Positions 15,080 to 24,030 of a stretch of 37,436 nucleotides of DNA are shown here, piece by piece. The notes under the pieces were generated by a model. That model was not told the DNA's origin. It made no database searches and worked only from the letters and a program-made list of their open reading frames with translations. Origin of the DNA: an uncultured Clostridia bacterium (GTDB lineage Bacteria > Bacillota > Clostridia > Christensenellales > Borkfalkiaceae). Positions within the stretch are counted from its first letter, which is position 1. Every line of letters starts with the position of its first letter. The stretch is from positions 1-37,436 of the forward strand of contig CANRGG010000018.1 in the NCBI GenBank assembly GCA_947630115.1. The letters are read 5' to 3'. The position numbers were made by a program, and so were the translations under genes.

Positions 15080-15727
15080 ATGAAATCCATACTTTTGATC
15101 GGGCTCGGCAGGTTCGGCATGCACGTCGCGCGGGAGTTGAACAATCTCGGACATCAGGTCATGGCGATCGACCGGGAGGAGGAGCGGGTCAACGTCGTCC
15201 TTCCCATCGTCACGAACGCGCAGATCGGCGACACGACGAACATCGAGTTCCTCAAAACGCTCGGCGTGAGGAATTTCGACCTCTGTATCGTCACGATCAG
15301 CAACGACTTCCAAAGCTCGCTCGAAACGACTTCGCTGCTCAAAGAACTCGGCGCGAAGATGGTTGTCTCGCGCGCAGAGCGGGAGATCCAGGAGAAATTC
15401 CTGCTCAAAAACGGTGCGGACGAGATCATCAATCCCGACAAACAGATCGCCAAATGGACGGCGATCCGCTACACCGCGGACCATATCCTCGACTATATCG
15501 AGCTCGACGACGACCATGCGATTTTCGAGGTGAGCGTGCCCAAGAGCTGGCTCAAAAAAAGCGTCGGGGAGCTCGATATCCGCAAAAAGTTCAACATCAA
15601 CATCATGGCAGTCAAAAAAGACGGGAAGCTGGACGCCGCGGTCTCTCCCGCGACCGTCCTCACCGAGGAGGAGACCATGCTCGTTCTCGGCGAGTTCAAA
15701 GACCTGCAAAAATGTTTCAGGATCTGA
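15080..15727 (+). CDS. ktrA: Potassium uptake regulatory subunit KtrA (RCK domain)
   Basis: KtrA is the cytoplasmic ring protein that gates KtrB in response to bound nucleotide. The 215-residue product has the Rossmann motif IGLGRFG (G8, G10, G13) and D31 at the end of the second strand, then a TrkA-C domain (about 135-215; FEVSVPKSWLKKSVGELDIRKKF). AAAAGGAG lies 5 bases before the ATG at 15080. The 3' end overlaps the end of the opposite-strand dapB by 11 bases, so no terminator lies between them. Confidence 0.93.
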   Translation: MKSILLIGLGRFGMHVARELNNLGHQVMAIDREEERVNVVLPIVTNAQIGDTTNIEFLKTLGVRNFDLCIVTISNDFQSSLETTSLLKELGAKMVVSRAEREIQEKFLLKNGADEIINPDKQIAKWTAIRYTADHILDYIELDDDHAIFEVSVPKSWLKKSVGELDIRKKFNINIMAVKKDGKLDAAVSPATVLTEEETMLVLGEFKDLQKCFRI

Positions 15728-16442
15728 AAAGATCTTCCGTCCCGTAGAGCCCGGGCGGCAGCGAACCGATCCGGTGCGCCGCCTCGAGCGCGCCGCGTGC
15801 GAACACCGCGGGATCGAGAACGGTATGGGTGATCGAAAGGATCTCGCCCTTTCCCGCGAACATCACTTCATGGACCCCGGGGATACTCCCGCCGCGGACG
15901 GCGTGGACGCCGATTTCCCCGCGGTTCCGCCTTTCGTTCCCTCTGCCAAGACGGAGGGGATAATTTTTTTGGGCGCCCTCCCGGACGCTTTCCGCCAGCA
16001 GTAGTGCCGTCCCCGAGGGGGCGTCTTTTTTTTCGCTGTGATGTCGCTCGATGATCTCGACATCGAAATCTCCGAGCGCAGCCGCCGCCTGTTTGAGAAG
16101 TTCTTGCATGACAGAAATTCCGCGCGAAAAGTTCGAGGCCCGAAAGATGGGGATCTCCTTGGCCGCCTTGTTGATCGCCGCTTCGTCCGTTTCGGAGAGC
16201 CCCGTCACGGCGAGCACGAGAGGGAGTTTTCTTTCGGCGCACCAAAAGAGCCGCCTTTGAAGCCCTTCCGGCGAGGAAAAGTCGATCGCAGCGTCCGCTT
16301 CGCCGATCATTTCCAGCCGGTCATAGACAGGGAAGGGCATTTCCGCGGGTTTGAGATCCACGCCGCAGACGATCTCCTCCCTGCCGCATGCCGCCGTAAG
16401 ACGTCCCATTTTTCCGCAGGCACCGAAAAGAACGATCTTCAT
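15717..16442 (-). CDS. dapB: 4-hydroxy-tetrahydrodipicolinate reductase
   Basis: DapB reduces the DapA product to tetrahydrodipicolinate in the diaminopimelate/lysine pathway. The 241-residue enzyme has the nucleotide-binding GACGKMG (8-14), AVTGL, and the active-site HHSEKKDAPSGTA (H134, H135, K138; SGTA 143-146). It is a little shorter than most (about 250-270 residues). It is the last gene of asd-dapA-dapB and overlaps dapA by 4 bases (ATGA). Confidence 0.95.
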   Translation of the reverse strand: MKIVLFGACGKMGRLTAACGREEIVCGVDLKPAEMPFPVYDRLEMIGEADAAIDFSSPEGLQRRLFWCAERKLPLVLAVTGLSETDEAAINKAAKEIPIFRASNFSRGISVMQELLKQAAAALGDFDVEIIERHHSEKKDAPSGTALLLAESVREGAQKNYPLRLGRGNERRNRGEIGVHAVRGGSIPGVHEVMFAGKGEILSITHTVLDPAVFARGALEAAHRIGSLPPGLYGTEDLFRS

Positions 16443-17335
16443 GCGCCCTCCTTTTCCAAAAGCCCGCAGGCGCGCATGGCCTCTATGAGGGTCTCTTTGT
16501 GCTCCGCCGAAAGGGGAGTGAGCGGTGGACGAGGCTTCCCTGCGCGGAAGCCGAGAAGGTTGAGCCCCTCCTTGACGGGAATGGGGTTGACCTCCGAAAA
16601 GCAGGCCTTTTGCAGAGGGAGAAGTTCGTCGTTCAGCCTGTTTGCGAGCGCAAGATCGCCCGAAAGGACGGCGTTTGTAAGGGCGGAAACCTGTTTCGGC
16701 GCCAGATTGGAGACGACGGAGATCACCGCCTTCCCGCCCGCCGCGAGGATGGGCAGATTGAGGGCGTCCTCGCCCGAATAGAGGTCGCATTTCCCGCGGA
16801 TGAGGCGGGCGGTCTCGAGGACCTGCGCCATGTTCCCGCTCGCCTCCTTGATCCCCGCGACGTTTTCAAGCTGCGCGATCCGCGCCATCGTCTCGGGCAG
16901 AAGGTTCACTCCCGTCCGTCCGGGGACGTTATAACAGACGACGGGAAGATCCGCGGCGCGGCAGATCGCCTCGAAGTAGCGCTCGAGCCCCGTCTGAGTG
17001 CATTTGTTGTAGTAGGGAGTCACGGCGAGCGCGCCGTCTGCGCCGAGCTTTTTCGCCTGCCGCGTCAGCCGTAGCGCCCTTGAAACGTCGTTGCTCCCAG
17101 TGCCGACAAGGACCTTGATCTTGCCCGCCGCTGCCCCGACCGCGCAGCGGATCAGCCTTTCCCGCTCCTTTTCGGAGATCGAAGCGGGCTCTCCCGTCGT
17201 GCCCAAAACAACGATCCCGCTCGCCCCGCCCGCGATCTGCGCGTCGATCATCTCTTCGAACGTCTCCAGATCGACGCCTCGCCCGCAAAAGGGGGTGACA
17301 AGCGCCGTGACTGTTCCTTTCAAAAAATTCGTCAT
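16439..17335 (-). CDS. dapA: 4-hydroxy-tetrahydrodipicolinate synthase
   Basis: DapA condenses pyruvate with aspartate semialdehyde. The 298-residue product has GTTGE (45-49), the catalytic Y135 and R140 in CYNVPGRTG, and the Schiff-base K163 in GIKEASG; all are in place. Length is normal. The ATG at 17335 has no clear ribosome site and lies 38 bases after asd. It probably relies on read-through from asd, although the lack of a site is odd for a gene with good sites around it. Confidence 0.95.
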   Translation of the reverse strand: MTNFLKGTVTALVTPFCGRGVDLETFEEMIDAQIAGGASGIVVLGTTGEPASISEKERERLIRCAVGAAAGKIKVLVGTGSNDVSRALRLTRQAKKLGADGALAVTPYYNKCTQTGLERYFEAICRAADLPVVCYNVPGRTGVNLLPETMARIAQLENVAGIKEASGNMAQVLETARLIRGKCDLYSGEDALNLPILAAGGKAVISVVSNLAPKQVSALTNAVLSGDLALANRLNDELLPLQKACFSEVNPIPVKEGLNLLGFRAGKPRPPLTPLSAEHKETLIEAMRACGLLEKEGA

Positions 17336-17373
17336 GCTTTATCGTATGAGCGCATGCCCGCGCAAGGTGCCTT

Positions 17374-18450
17374 TCAGCCGAGATAGCCCTTTGCGGCGAG
17401 AAGTTCGGCGAGCAGGACCGCGCCGCCCGCCGCGCCTCGCAGGGTGTTGTGTGAAAGTCCGATGAAACGGAAGGAATTTCCCTCTCCTCGGAGCCGTCCC
17501 GCCGCAACCGCCATGCCGTTTTCGAGCGAGCGGTCCGTTTTCGGCTGCGGGCGGTCGTCCTCCTCGAAATAGCGGATAAATTTCTTGGGGGCGGAGGGGA
17601 GCCTCAGCCGCTGCGGTTCGCCCGAAAAGCCGTTCCAGGCGGCAAGGATCCGCTCCTTCGAAACGGATTGCGAGAATTCCGCAAACACGGCGGCGAGATG
17701 TCCCTCCGAAACGGGCACGCGCAGACATTGCGCCGAAATCTTCGGCGGTTTTTTGGGTAGGACGATCTTCCCGCCCTCGCATTTTCCCCAGATTTTGAGC
17801 GGCTCCGTCTCGCATTTTTCCTCCTCGCCGCGGATGAACGGGATCACATTATCTTGGATTTCGGGAAAGCTCTCCAGCGTCTTGCCTGCGCCCGAGACCG
17901 CCTGCAGGGTGCAGACTTTGACCCTTCTGAGCCCGAAGGGCAAGAGCGGAGTGAGCAGGGGGACGTAGGATTGCAGCGAGCAGTTGCTCTTTGTCGCGAT
18001 GAAGCCGCGCTTCGTCCCGAGCCGCTCTCTCTGTGCGGGGATGACCGCAAGATGGCCGGGGTTGATCTCGGGGATGACCATGGGAACGTCGGGGACGAGA
18101 CGGCTCGCCGCGCCATTGGAGACGACGGGAAATTCGCATTTTGCATAAGACTCTTCGAGGGCGCGCGCCTTCTCGGGCGGAAGATCGGCGGCGAAAAACA
18201 CGAAATCGACCTTTCCTTCGAGCGCGGCGGGATCGTCCGCCGCAAGCACGGGCATGTCGCGGGCGTATTCGGGTACGGGCAGGGGGAGCTGCCATCTCTC
18301 CCGCATGAGTTCCCCATACCGCCGGCCCGCCGAACGGCTGCTCGCAAGCAGCGCCGCGGGGCAGAACCATTCGTGCCGGGCGAGGAGCGCCACGAGCCGC
18401 TGTCCCACCGTGCCCGTCGCGCCGACGATCGCACATCTGAATTTCTTCAT
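17374..18450 (-). CDS. asd: Aspartate-semialdehyde dehydrogenase, long archaeal/fungal-type form
   Basis: Asd reduces aspartyl phosphate to aspartate semialdehyde, the substrate of DapA. The 358-residue product has GATGTVGQR (10-18, NADP site), SNGAASR, and the catalytic C157 in TKSNCSLQ, followed by LQAVSGAG. The SNCSLQ and KVCTLQAVSGAG sequences belong to the archaeal/yeast-type branch, not the shorter E. coli-type. The ATG at 18450 follows GGAGGG at a normal distance. The frame is open far upstream by chance. It heads the asd-dapA-dapB operon and is divergent from the next gene. Confidence 0.93.
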   Translation of the reverse strand: MKKFRCAIVGATGTVGQRLVALLARHEWFCPAALLASSRSAGRRYGELMRERWQLPLPVPEYARDMPVLAADDPAALEGKVDFVFFAADLPPEKARALEESYAKCEFPVVSNGAASRLVPDVPMVIPEINPGHLAVIPAQRERLGTKRGFIATKSNCSLQSYVPLLTPLLPFGLRRVKVCTLQAVSGAGKTLESFPEIQDNVIPFIRGEEEKCETEPLKIWGKCEGGKIVLPKKPPKISAQCLRVPVSEGHLAAVFAEFSQSVSKERILAAWNGFSGEPQRLRLPSAPKKFIRYFEEDDRPQPKTDRSLENGMAVAAGRLRGEGNSFRFIGLSHNTLRGAAGGAVLLAELLAAKGYLG

Positions 18451-18539
18451 AATTCCCTCCGGAAGTTGATTTTTGCGGAATGCGGCGGCGTTTTGTCGAA
18501 AAGAATTTTCGCCGCTTCCGAAAATACGCTTAATTTTAA

Positions 18540-18568
18540 TTGTAAAATTTTCCGATTTGTAGTATAAT
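18540..18568 (+). promoter_or_regulatory. Promoter of the membrane protein gene at 18616
   Basis: TTGTAA (18540-18545), a 17-base spacer and TATAAT (18563-18568), in a 165-base divergent gap with asd. I did not find an equally clear promoter for asd in the gap. Confidence 0.75.
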
Positions 18569-18615
18569 CGGACTAATCGTTTCACCTTGTTACGATTGAC
18601 TGAAACGGAGTGTCT

Positions 18616-19887
18616 ATGGCAGAGAAAGAACGCAAAAAAACCATTGTCCGCTATCTGGAAGGCAAGGACCGCAAGACCGACTACAAGCGCGCCGCCGTTC
18701 CCGAAAGCCGGATGAACCTCTTCTGGGCGATCCTGAAGGGGAGATTCGGCAGACTCGTGCTGCTCAATTTCCTCATCGTCCTTTGTTTCGCGCCCGTGAT
18801 CGGCATCATTGTCTACCGCGCGCTCGCGCTCATCGCGCAGGACGGGCTGGGGCCCTACGGCGCGGGGCTTTTGATCGGTTATCCCGTCAATCCCTCGATC
18901 ATCGGCTATGCGGAGAGCAACGCGCTCAACAACGACACGATCTTTTTCTCCCTGCTCATTCCCGCCTCTGCGGTCGCCGCCATCGGCGTCGCGGGGGGCG
19001 CCTATCTCGTCCGCGTTCTCGTCACGACGAACGGCATTTTCAGTTTCCGCGACTTTGCGCAGGGCATTAAGCGCACCTATCTGCCGTCGCTCGGCGCCTG
19101 CCTGTTCTTCACTTTCGTGTTGTTTTTGGCGCAGCTGAGCGGCAATTACGCGAATTTTTATGTGGCGATCGACAGCCCCGCGGCGGGTTGGATGATCGCC
19201 TCCAAAGTGATCGGCTATCTCATCATGTCGCTGGTCCTTTTGATCTGCCTCTGGATGATCTCGCTCGGCGCGAGCTATAAGCTCGGCGCATGGGGGCTCT
19301 TCAAGACTGCGATCGCACTCACGATCGGCACCTTCCCCCAGACGGTGCTCTTTGCGGCGGTTGCCGTCGCGCCGGTCTTTCTGGTGCTCTTTACGAGCGG
19401 TTTCCTGCTCGTCATCGGGTCGGTGTTTTACATTATATTCGGGTTCAGCTTCTGTTTGCTCGTTTGGGAGAGCTTCACGCAGTGGGCGTTTGATCGGTTC
19501 ATCACGCCGCCCGTGGAGGAGGAAGTCAGAGCCCCGAGCCGGAAGGGCAAAATCGAGCCGCCCATGGACGAGGCGACGGCAAACGAAAGACGCCGCCGGA
19601 TCCTCGTCTCGCAGGGAAGGAGCCGGCTCATGTCCCGTCCCGTCATGCCCCTTTCCGAGGGGGAGGAGCTTTACCAGCTTCCCGAGAACTTCTCGCGTGC
19701 GGACATCCGTCGCGTCGGCGAGAGCCGCAAAAGCCTCGGGGCGGAGGCGGAGAACTATTGCAGGGCGCATATCGGGGACGAGCGCTATGCGGAATATAAC
19801 AAAAATTTCGAAGAGCGGGAAAAGGCGCTTCCGGGCAAAAAGAAGAAACCGCCCAAAAAGCCGCCCAAAATGCTCAACAAACGTTGA
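18616..19887 (+). CDS. Unknown multi-pass membrane protein, YesL/DUF624-like
   Basis: The 423-residue product has about six membrane helices in the first 290 residues, beginning with MNLFWAILKGRFGRLVLLNFLIVLCFAPVIG, a start that resembles YesL/DUF624 proteins. That family has no firm function, though some members sit near sugar-uptake genes. The last 130 residues are charged and cytoplasmic, ending in a Lys/Pro-rich KKKKPPKKPPKMLNKR tail. The ATG at 18616 follows ACGGAG at 5 bases, better than the GTG at 18610. The methyltransferase gene starts 5 bases after its stop codon. Confidence 0.72.
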   Translation: MAEKERKKTIVRYLEGKDRKTDYKRAAVPESRMNLFWAILKGRFGRLVLLNFLIVLCFAPVIGIIVYRALALIAQDGLGPYGAGLLIGYPVNPSIIGYAESNALNNDTIFFSLLIPASAVAAIGVAGGAYLVRVLVTTNGIFSFRDFAQGIKRTYLPSLGACLFFTFVLFLAQLSGNYANFYVAIDSPAAGWMIASKVIGYLIMSLVLLICLWMISLGASYKLGAWGLFKTAIALTIGTFPQTVLFAAVAVAPVFLVLFTSGFLLVIGSVFYIIFGFSFCLLVWESFTQWAFDRFITPPVEEEVRAPSRKGKIEPPMDEATANERRRRILVSQGRSRLMSRPVMPLSEGEELYQLPENFSRADIRRVGESRKSLGAEAENYCRAHIGDERYAEYNKNFEEREKALPGKKKKPPKKPPKMLNKR

Positions 19888-19892
19888 CGGAT

Positions 19893-20621
19893 ATGGCGCA
19901 GGCATACGAATATCTCGCCGAATGGTTCGAGGATCTCAACGACGACTGCGACTACCCCGTGTGGTCGCAGTATTTTATTGATACCCTTCGCGCGCTGCAT
20001 GCGGGGGAGAAGGGCTTGGAACTCGGCTGCGGGAGCGGCGCGTTTTGCCGCGCCCTCGAACGGGCGGGCTTTCGCATGAGCGGCGCCGATCGTTCTGCCG
20101 CCATGCTCACCGCTGCCGAAAAACGCGCGCGGGAGGAGGGCCTTCCGATCGGATTTTTCCTCGCCGACGCCGCCGCCCTGAAAACTCCCGAAAAGTACGA
20201 TTTCATCCTTTCCCCCAACGACTGCTTCAATTATCTTCCGCCTCAAAAGTTGGAAAGGGCGTTCCGCGGGGTGCGCGCCGCACTTCAGAAAGGGGGGATC
20301 TTTTTCTTCGACGTCAGTTCCGAATACAAACTTCGCACGAAAGTTGCAGATACTGTTTCGGCGGACGACCGCGACGAGATCACCTATCTTTCATTCAACG
20401 CATTGAAAGAAAATGCGGTCGAATCGGATGTGACGCTCTTTATCCGGCGGAAGGACGGCGCTTTTGAGCGTTTTGATGAGAAACATTTGCGGTATATCCA
20501 TACCGAAGAGGGGCTGCGAGCGGCGCTCGAAGGGGCGGGATTTACCGTTTTGCGGGTCGAGGGACATCTCGGCGAAGAGAAAGAGAGGAGCGACAGGCTG
20601 AATTTCATATGCAGGAACTGA
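19893..20621 (+). CDS. SAM-dependent methyltransferase, YqeM-like
   Basis: The 242-residue product is a class I methyltransferase: ELGCGSGAFCRALERAG is the SAM-binding motif I, and GADRSAAML, FFLADAAAL and FILSPNDCFNYL follow as motifs II-IV. The N-terminus (YEYLAEWFEDLNDDCDYPVWSQYF) and the late DVTLFIRRKDGAFERFDEKHLRY region match B. subtilis YqeM, a member of the nadD-yqeK-rsfS cluster; here it lies about 13 kb away from those genes. The substrate is unknown. A TTG start at 19884, overlapping the previous stop codon, is an alternative. The end overlaps hslO by 13 bases. Confidence 0.82.
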   Translation: MAQAYEYLAEWFEDLNDDCDYPVWSQYFIDTLRALHAGEKGLELGCGSGAFCRALERAGFRMSGADRSAAMLTAAEKRAREEGLPIGFFLADAAALKTPEKYDFILSPNDCFNYLPPQKLERAFRGVRAALQKGGIFFFDVSSEYKLRTKVADTVSADDRDEITYLSFNALKENAVESDVTLFIRRKDGAFERFDEKHLRYIHTEEGLRAALEGAGFTVLRVEGHLGEEKERSDRLNFICRN

Positions 20622-21475
20622 GCGGAATTTACAAGGCGTTGATCCGGGACGGGCAACTGTCCGCGGCGATATTGGACACGACTGCGCTTGTCGGCGAGGC
20701 GATCCGTCGGCATGGGCTTTCGCCCGTCGCGGCAGCCGCGCTGGGACGGACGATGACCGCCGCCGCCTATCTTTGCAGCTGGCTGAAAGAGGAAAACAGC
20801 GCCCTTCACGTCACGATTTCGGGCGGCGGACCGGGGGGAAAGATCTCCGTCTCGGGCGACGGGGCGCTGCACATGCGGGGAAATCTCCAACATCCCGACG
20901 TTCAGCTTCCCCTTCGGGCGGACGGCAAGCTCGACGTGGGCCGGTGCGTCGGAAAGGAGGGCTTTCTGACCGTGGTCCGGGACGACGGGGAGGGGATCCC
21001 CTTCGTCGGGACGAGCGCGCTCGTCTCGGGGGAGATCGCGGAGGACTTTTCCGCCTATTTTCTCACGAGCGAACAGCGTCCGACGGCGGTGGCGCTCGGC
21101 GTCCGCGTGACGGAGGAAGGGGTCTGTCTCGGCGCCGGCGGCGTGTTTTTGCAGCCTCTGCCCGGCGCGAGCGAGGAGACGATCTCCTTTGCGGAAGAGA
21201 CGATCGGGAAGTTTTCGCAGATCTCGCAGATGATCGCCAGCGAGGGGGCGGAGAAGATTTTGCGGGAACATCTCGGCGCGGCGTCGACGGATTTCCGTCC
21301 GATCGCTTTCCGCTGCCGTTGCAACCGGGAGCGCGCGGCGTCCGCCCTCCTTTCGATGGGAAAACAAGAGGCGTTGGCGCTGCTGGCGGAAGAGGGCGGG
21401 GTGAACGTGCACTGCCCCGACTGCAATACCGACTACTTTTTTGACGAGAAAGACATTGCGGAGCTGTTTGAATAG
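20609..21475 (+). CDS. hslO: Redox-regulated chaperone Hsp33
   Basis: Hsp33 becomes an active holdase when its C-terminal zinc site is oxidised. The 288-residue product has the four zinc cysteines in the expected spacing: CRC (236, 238) and CPDC (269, 272). The N-terminal domain shows ALGRTMTAAAYLCSWLK, ISGGGPGGKISVSGDG, VGKEGFLTVVRDDGEG and YFLTSEQRPTAVALGV, all typical. The start overlaps the methyltransferase gene, and the TPR gene follows without a gap, which suggests a stress-linked operon. Confidence 0.96.
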   Translation: MQELSGIYKALIRDGQLSAAILDTTALVGEAIRRHGLSPVAAAALGRTMTAAAYLCSWLKEENSALHVTISGGGPGGKISVSGDGALHMRGNLQHPDVQLPLRADGKLDVGRCVGKEGFLTVVRDDGEGIPFVGTSALVSGEIAEDFSAYFLTSEQRPTAVALGVRVTEEGVCLGAGGVFLQPLPGASEETISFAEETIGKFSQISQMIASEGAEKILREHLGAASTDFRPIAFRCRCNRERAASALLSMGKQEALALLAEEGGVNVHCPDCNTDYFFDEKDIAELFE

Positions 21476-23128
21476 ATGGACGAACATGTAAAAAAGCTCG
21501 ATTTCAGCGAAGAATTTTTGATGGAGAGCGCCGAAAAACGGTTCGAAAACGGCGATTATTTCGGCGCGCTCAAGATGCTGAATTTGCGCGGGGAAAGATA
21601 CGATCCGAGCGCCGACGCTTCGGCGCTCTATGCGGATATTTACGAGGCGCTGGAACTGTATCCGCTCTGCGTGGACGCCTGGTTCCGCTTTCTCGACACC
21701 TGCAACGAGGCGGACTTTGCGGAGGGCTTCGAAGGGCTGTCCGTCGCCTTCATGAACATGGGGGATGAGTTCCAATCGCAGGTCTATCTTCACAGAACGT
21801 TCGAGGCGGACGGCGTCCCGCTTGCAGAGCTTTCGCTCAGCGCCGATTTTACAAAGCCGCATTTGCGCCTCGTCCATTCGGACGACGGCTCCGTCGAGGA
21901 CCAGGAATTTCTGCATGAGGGGCTGGATTTCATCCGGGCGGGAGATCTGGAAAAGGCGCGCGCCTCCTTTGCGGAGATCAAGCCGGAGAGCCGCGATTTC
22001 CCGTCGGCGACGGGGCTTTCGGCGATGTGCATGCTGCTCGAGGGGGATGTCGGCGGCGCGGCTTGGGAATGTGAGAAGCTGCTTGCCTATTATCCCGACA
22101 ACGTTCACGCCCTGACGACCTACTGCGCCGTGCTCGGCGCGAAGGGGGACAAAGAGGGGGCGCGGGAAGTCGGGAAGAAGCTCTCGACGATCAAGACCGA
22201 CTCCCTCGAAGATATGTTCCGCATTTCGACCGCGCTCTGCGAGACGGGACTCGACGGGGAGGCCTACGAAAAACTGACCGCATTGAAGGAGAAGATCCCT
22301 TACGGCAGCGATATCCTCTGGTTCCATGCGGTCGCGGCATTCAAGACGGGCCGGCTCGAGGAGGCGATCTCCTCGCTCGAAACGCTCACTCTGCTCAACC
22401 CGCGCAAGGAAGTCGCCCGCTTCTATCTCACGCGCATGCGCAGACTGCGCGACGAGCCGGGGGAGGAGCTCGGGATCGGCTATTTTTACAAGCTGCCCGA
22501 AAAGGACTACGAGCGGTTCGGGGAGATCCTCCGCACCGCGCTTTCCCGGGAGGGAGCGGAGGCGGAACAGGCGGCGCAGGATCCGGAGTTTTTGTCCGTT
22601 CTTCGCATCGCCTTCGACCAGCTGGACGGCCGGGACGAAAAAATGCAGCTCTTGGCGGCGCAGGCGGCGGTGAAGTGCCGCTGCGAGAAATTTCTCCGCG
22701 AGATCCTGCTCGATTACACCGTTTCGGAGGGGATCAAGCTGTATTTGCTGCGGGAGCTCATCCTGCGCAACGAAGAAAATTCTTACGGCGTCGTCGTCTG
22801 CAACTTTTACCGGGAATTTTTCACGCATGAGCTCGAGATCGGCGACAAATACGCCCAGCCCTTTCTCGGCGCCTTTGCGGACGTCTATTCCAAGTACGCT
22901 TTGATCGGCGACGAAAACGAGGAAAAACTCGTCTCGGCGGCGGAGGACGTCTACCGCACCCTCGAGGAGGCGGACGTTCTCGACTATGCCGAGGAGGGAC
23001 CCGCGATCTCCGCGGTCATCTTCCGCGAGGCGCGACTCGGACAGGCGGAGCGCTCCATCGACAAGATCGCCGAGCTCTTCGAAGCGAGCCCGAGGCTCGT
23101 GAAAGAGATCCTCGATTACATTCTGTGA
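21476..23128 (+). CDS. TPR-like helical repeat protein of unknown function
   Basis: The 550-residue product is built of helix pairs with TPR-like spacing (for example FENGDYFGALKMLNLRG, ALYADIYEALELYPLCVDAW, FIRAGDLEKARASFAEIK, FKTGRLEEAISSLETLTLLNP). It is acidic and soluble, with no signal peptide or membrane helix. The central part has MCMLLEGDVGGAAWECEKLLAYYPDNVHALTTY, a clear TPR pair. The C-terminal third is less repeat-like. It begins at the base after the hslO stop codon and is followed 6 bases later by another helical-repeat gene. A scaffold role is an inference only. Confidence 0.78.
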   Translation: MDEHVKKLDFSEEFLMESAEKRFENGDYFGALKMLNLRGERYDPSADASALYADIYEALELYPLCVDAWFRFLDTCNEADFAEGFEGLSVAFMNMGDEFQSQVYLHRTFEADGVPLAELSLSADFTKPHLRLVHSDDGSVEDQEFLHEGLDFIRAGDLEKARASFAEIKPESRDFPSATGLSAMCMLLEGDVGGAAWECEKLLAYYPDNVHALTTYCAVLGAKGDKEGAREVGKKLSTIKTDSLEDMFRISTALCETGLDGEAYEKLTALKEKIPYGSDILWFHAVAAFKTGRLEEAISSLETLTLLNPRKEVARFYLTRMRRLRDEPGEELGIGYFYKLPEKDYERFGEILRTALSREGAEAEQAAQDPEFLSVLRIAFDQLDGRDEKMQLLAAQAAVKCRCEKFLREILLDYTVSEGIKLYLLRELILRNEENSYGVVVCNFYREFFTHELEIGDKYAQPFLGAFADVYSKYALIGDENEEKLVSAAEDVYRTLEEADVLDYAEEGPAISAVIFREARLGQAERSIDKIAELFEASPRLVKEILDYIL

Positions 23129-23134
23129 GGAAAT

Positions 23135-23974
23135 ATGAAACAGCTCATTGATTTCGACGGGATCTTCGACGAAAAGATCGCCGTTTACATGAAGGAAAAC
23201 GCTGGCAAATACACCGAAGCGCAATGGGAACAGCTCATTCCCAAGCTCTACCGGAAATTTGCCGATACCTATCTCAAAAGCGCGGGGAGCAAGCCGAAGG
23301 ATTACTATGCGGACATGAGCGGGAAGGAGCTCGTCGAAACGCTCGAAGCGCATAAAAGAGAGAACGTTCCCATCTCCGACTTTTTATGTCGCGAGATCGA
23401 GCGCCGGAACTGCCCTGAGGAGCTTCTGCCCCTCATTACGGGCCCCGATGAGGACCTTGCCGAGATCGCGCTGCGGCTCTCGGGCGGCTCCGAAAAGGCG
23501 CTTTCTGTCTATTTCGACGTGCTCGCGGGAGATTTTCCCGAAGCGCGCAAAGAGGCGGCACGGGAATGGATCTTGGAGAACGCCGCGGCAGGCAAGGAAC
23601 TCGCCCTGTCCTTTTACGGGCGGGGGATCGAACGGGCGTTCATGCTTGAAGTGCTTTCCCGCGGCAGGGACGGGGACGAGCGGGTGCTCGAGACCCTGGT
23701 CAAAGCCTTCCGCACCGCGGAGGAGGATCTGCCGATGTTCGCGGGATTTCTCGCCGCCTACGGCGACGAGCGTGCCCTGCCTGTTTTGAAGGAATTTCTC
23801 GCGCGCGAGGACCTCAACTATCTCGAATACCGGGAACTGCGCTATGCCGTCGAGGCGCTGGGGGGAGAATGCGGCGCAGAGCGCGATTTTTCGGCGGATC
23901 CCTATTTCCGGGAGATCGAGGAGAAATCCGCCAAAGAGCCCGAATTTCCGGAGGAGAACGGGCAGAAAAAATAA
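23135..23974 (+). CDS. HEAT-repeat-like protein of unknown function
   Basis: I do not recognise a family. The 279-residue, acidic, soluble product has helix pairs of HEAT type (CPEELLPLITGPDEDLAEIALRLSG, LSVYFDVLAGDFPEARKEAAREWILENAA, DERALPVLKEFLAREDLNYLEYRELRYAVEALGG). The N-terminal third (EAQWEQLIPKLYRKFADTYLKSAGSKPKDYYADMSGKELVETLE) is distinct and helical. TGAGGA before the ATG at 23135 gives a ribosome site. It directly follows the TPR-like gene, and the two may act together. Confidence 0.75.
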   Translation: MKQLIDFDGIFDEKIAVYMKENAGKYTEAQWEQLIPKLYRKFADTYLKSAGSKPKDYYADMSGKELVETLEAHKRENVPISDFLCREIERRNCPEELLPLITGPDEDLAEIALRLSGGSEKALSVYFDVLAGDFPEARKEAAREWILENAAAGKELALSFYGRGIERAFMLEVLSRGRDGDERVLETLVKAFRTAEEDLPMFAGFLAAYGDERALPVLKEFLAREDLNYLEYRELRYAVEALGGECGAERDFSADPYFREIEEKSAKEPEFPEENGQKK

Positions 23975-24001
23975 AATTTTCGGAAAGCGAGCCAAATTCG
24001 A

Positions 24002-24030
24002 TCATAAAAAATCCGTCTCCGCCATAAGCT
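24002..24030 (+). promoter_or_regulatory. Possible sigma-E-type promoter before spoIVA
   Basis: TCATAAA (from 24002) and CATAAGCT (24023-24030) resemble sigma-E -35 and -10 elements with about 14-15 bases between them. The -10 matches the CATACAMT consensus at five of eight positions only. No good sigma-A promoter is visible in the 91-base gap. The known expression of spoIVA in the mother cell makes this worth listing. Confidence 0.3.

Noticed and set aside
18451-18615. Lysine or SAM riboswitch upstream of asd
   Set aside because: The 165-base divergent gap also holds the opposite promoter, and I see none of the paired helices or conserved junctions those riboswitches need.
18451-19905. Long upstream extension of the asd frame, opposite the membrane protein gene at 18616
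   Set aside because: The asd N-terminus is fixed by its GATGTVG motif and GGAGGG site; the extension is antisense to a membrane protein gene and reads as charged low-complexity sequence.
20384-23353. A 989-codon open frame on the minus strand opposite hslO and the TPR-like gene
   Set aside because: It is a shadow of GC-rich coding sequence on the plus strand. The translation is Arg/Leu/Glu-rich without domain motifs, and the plus-strand genes have good motifs and starts.
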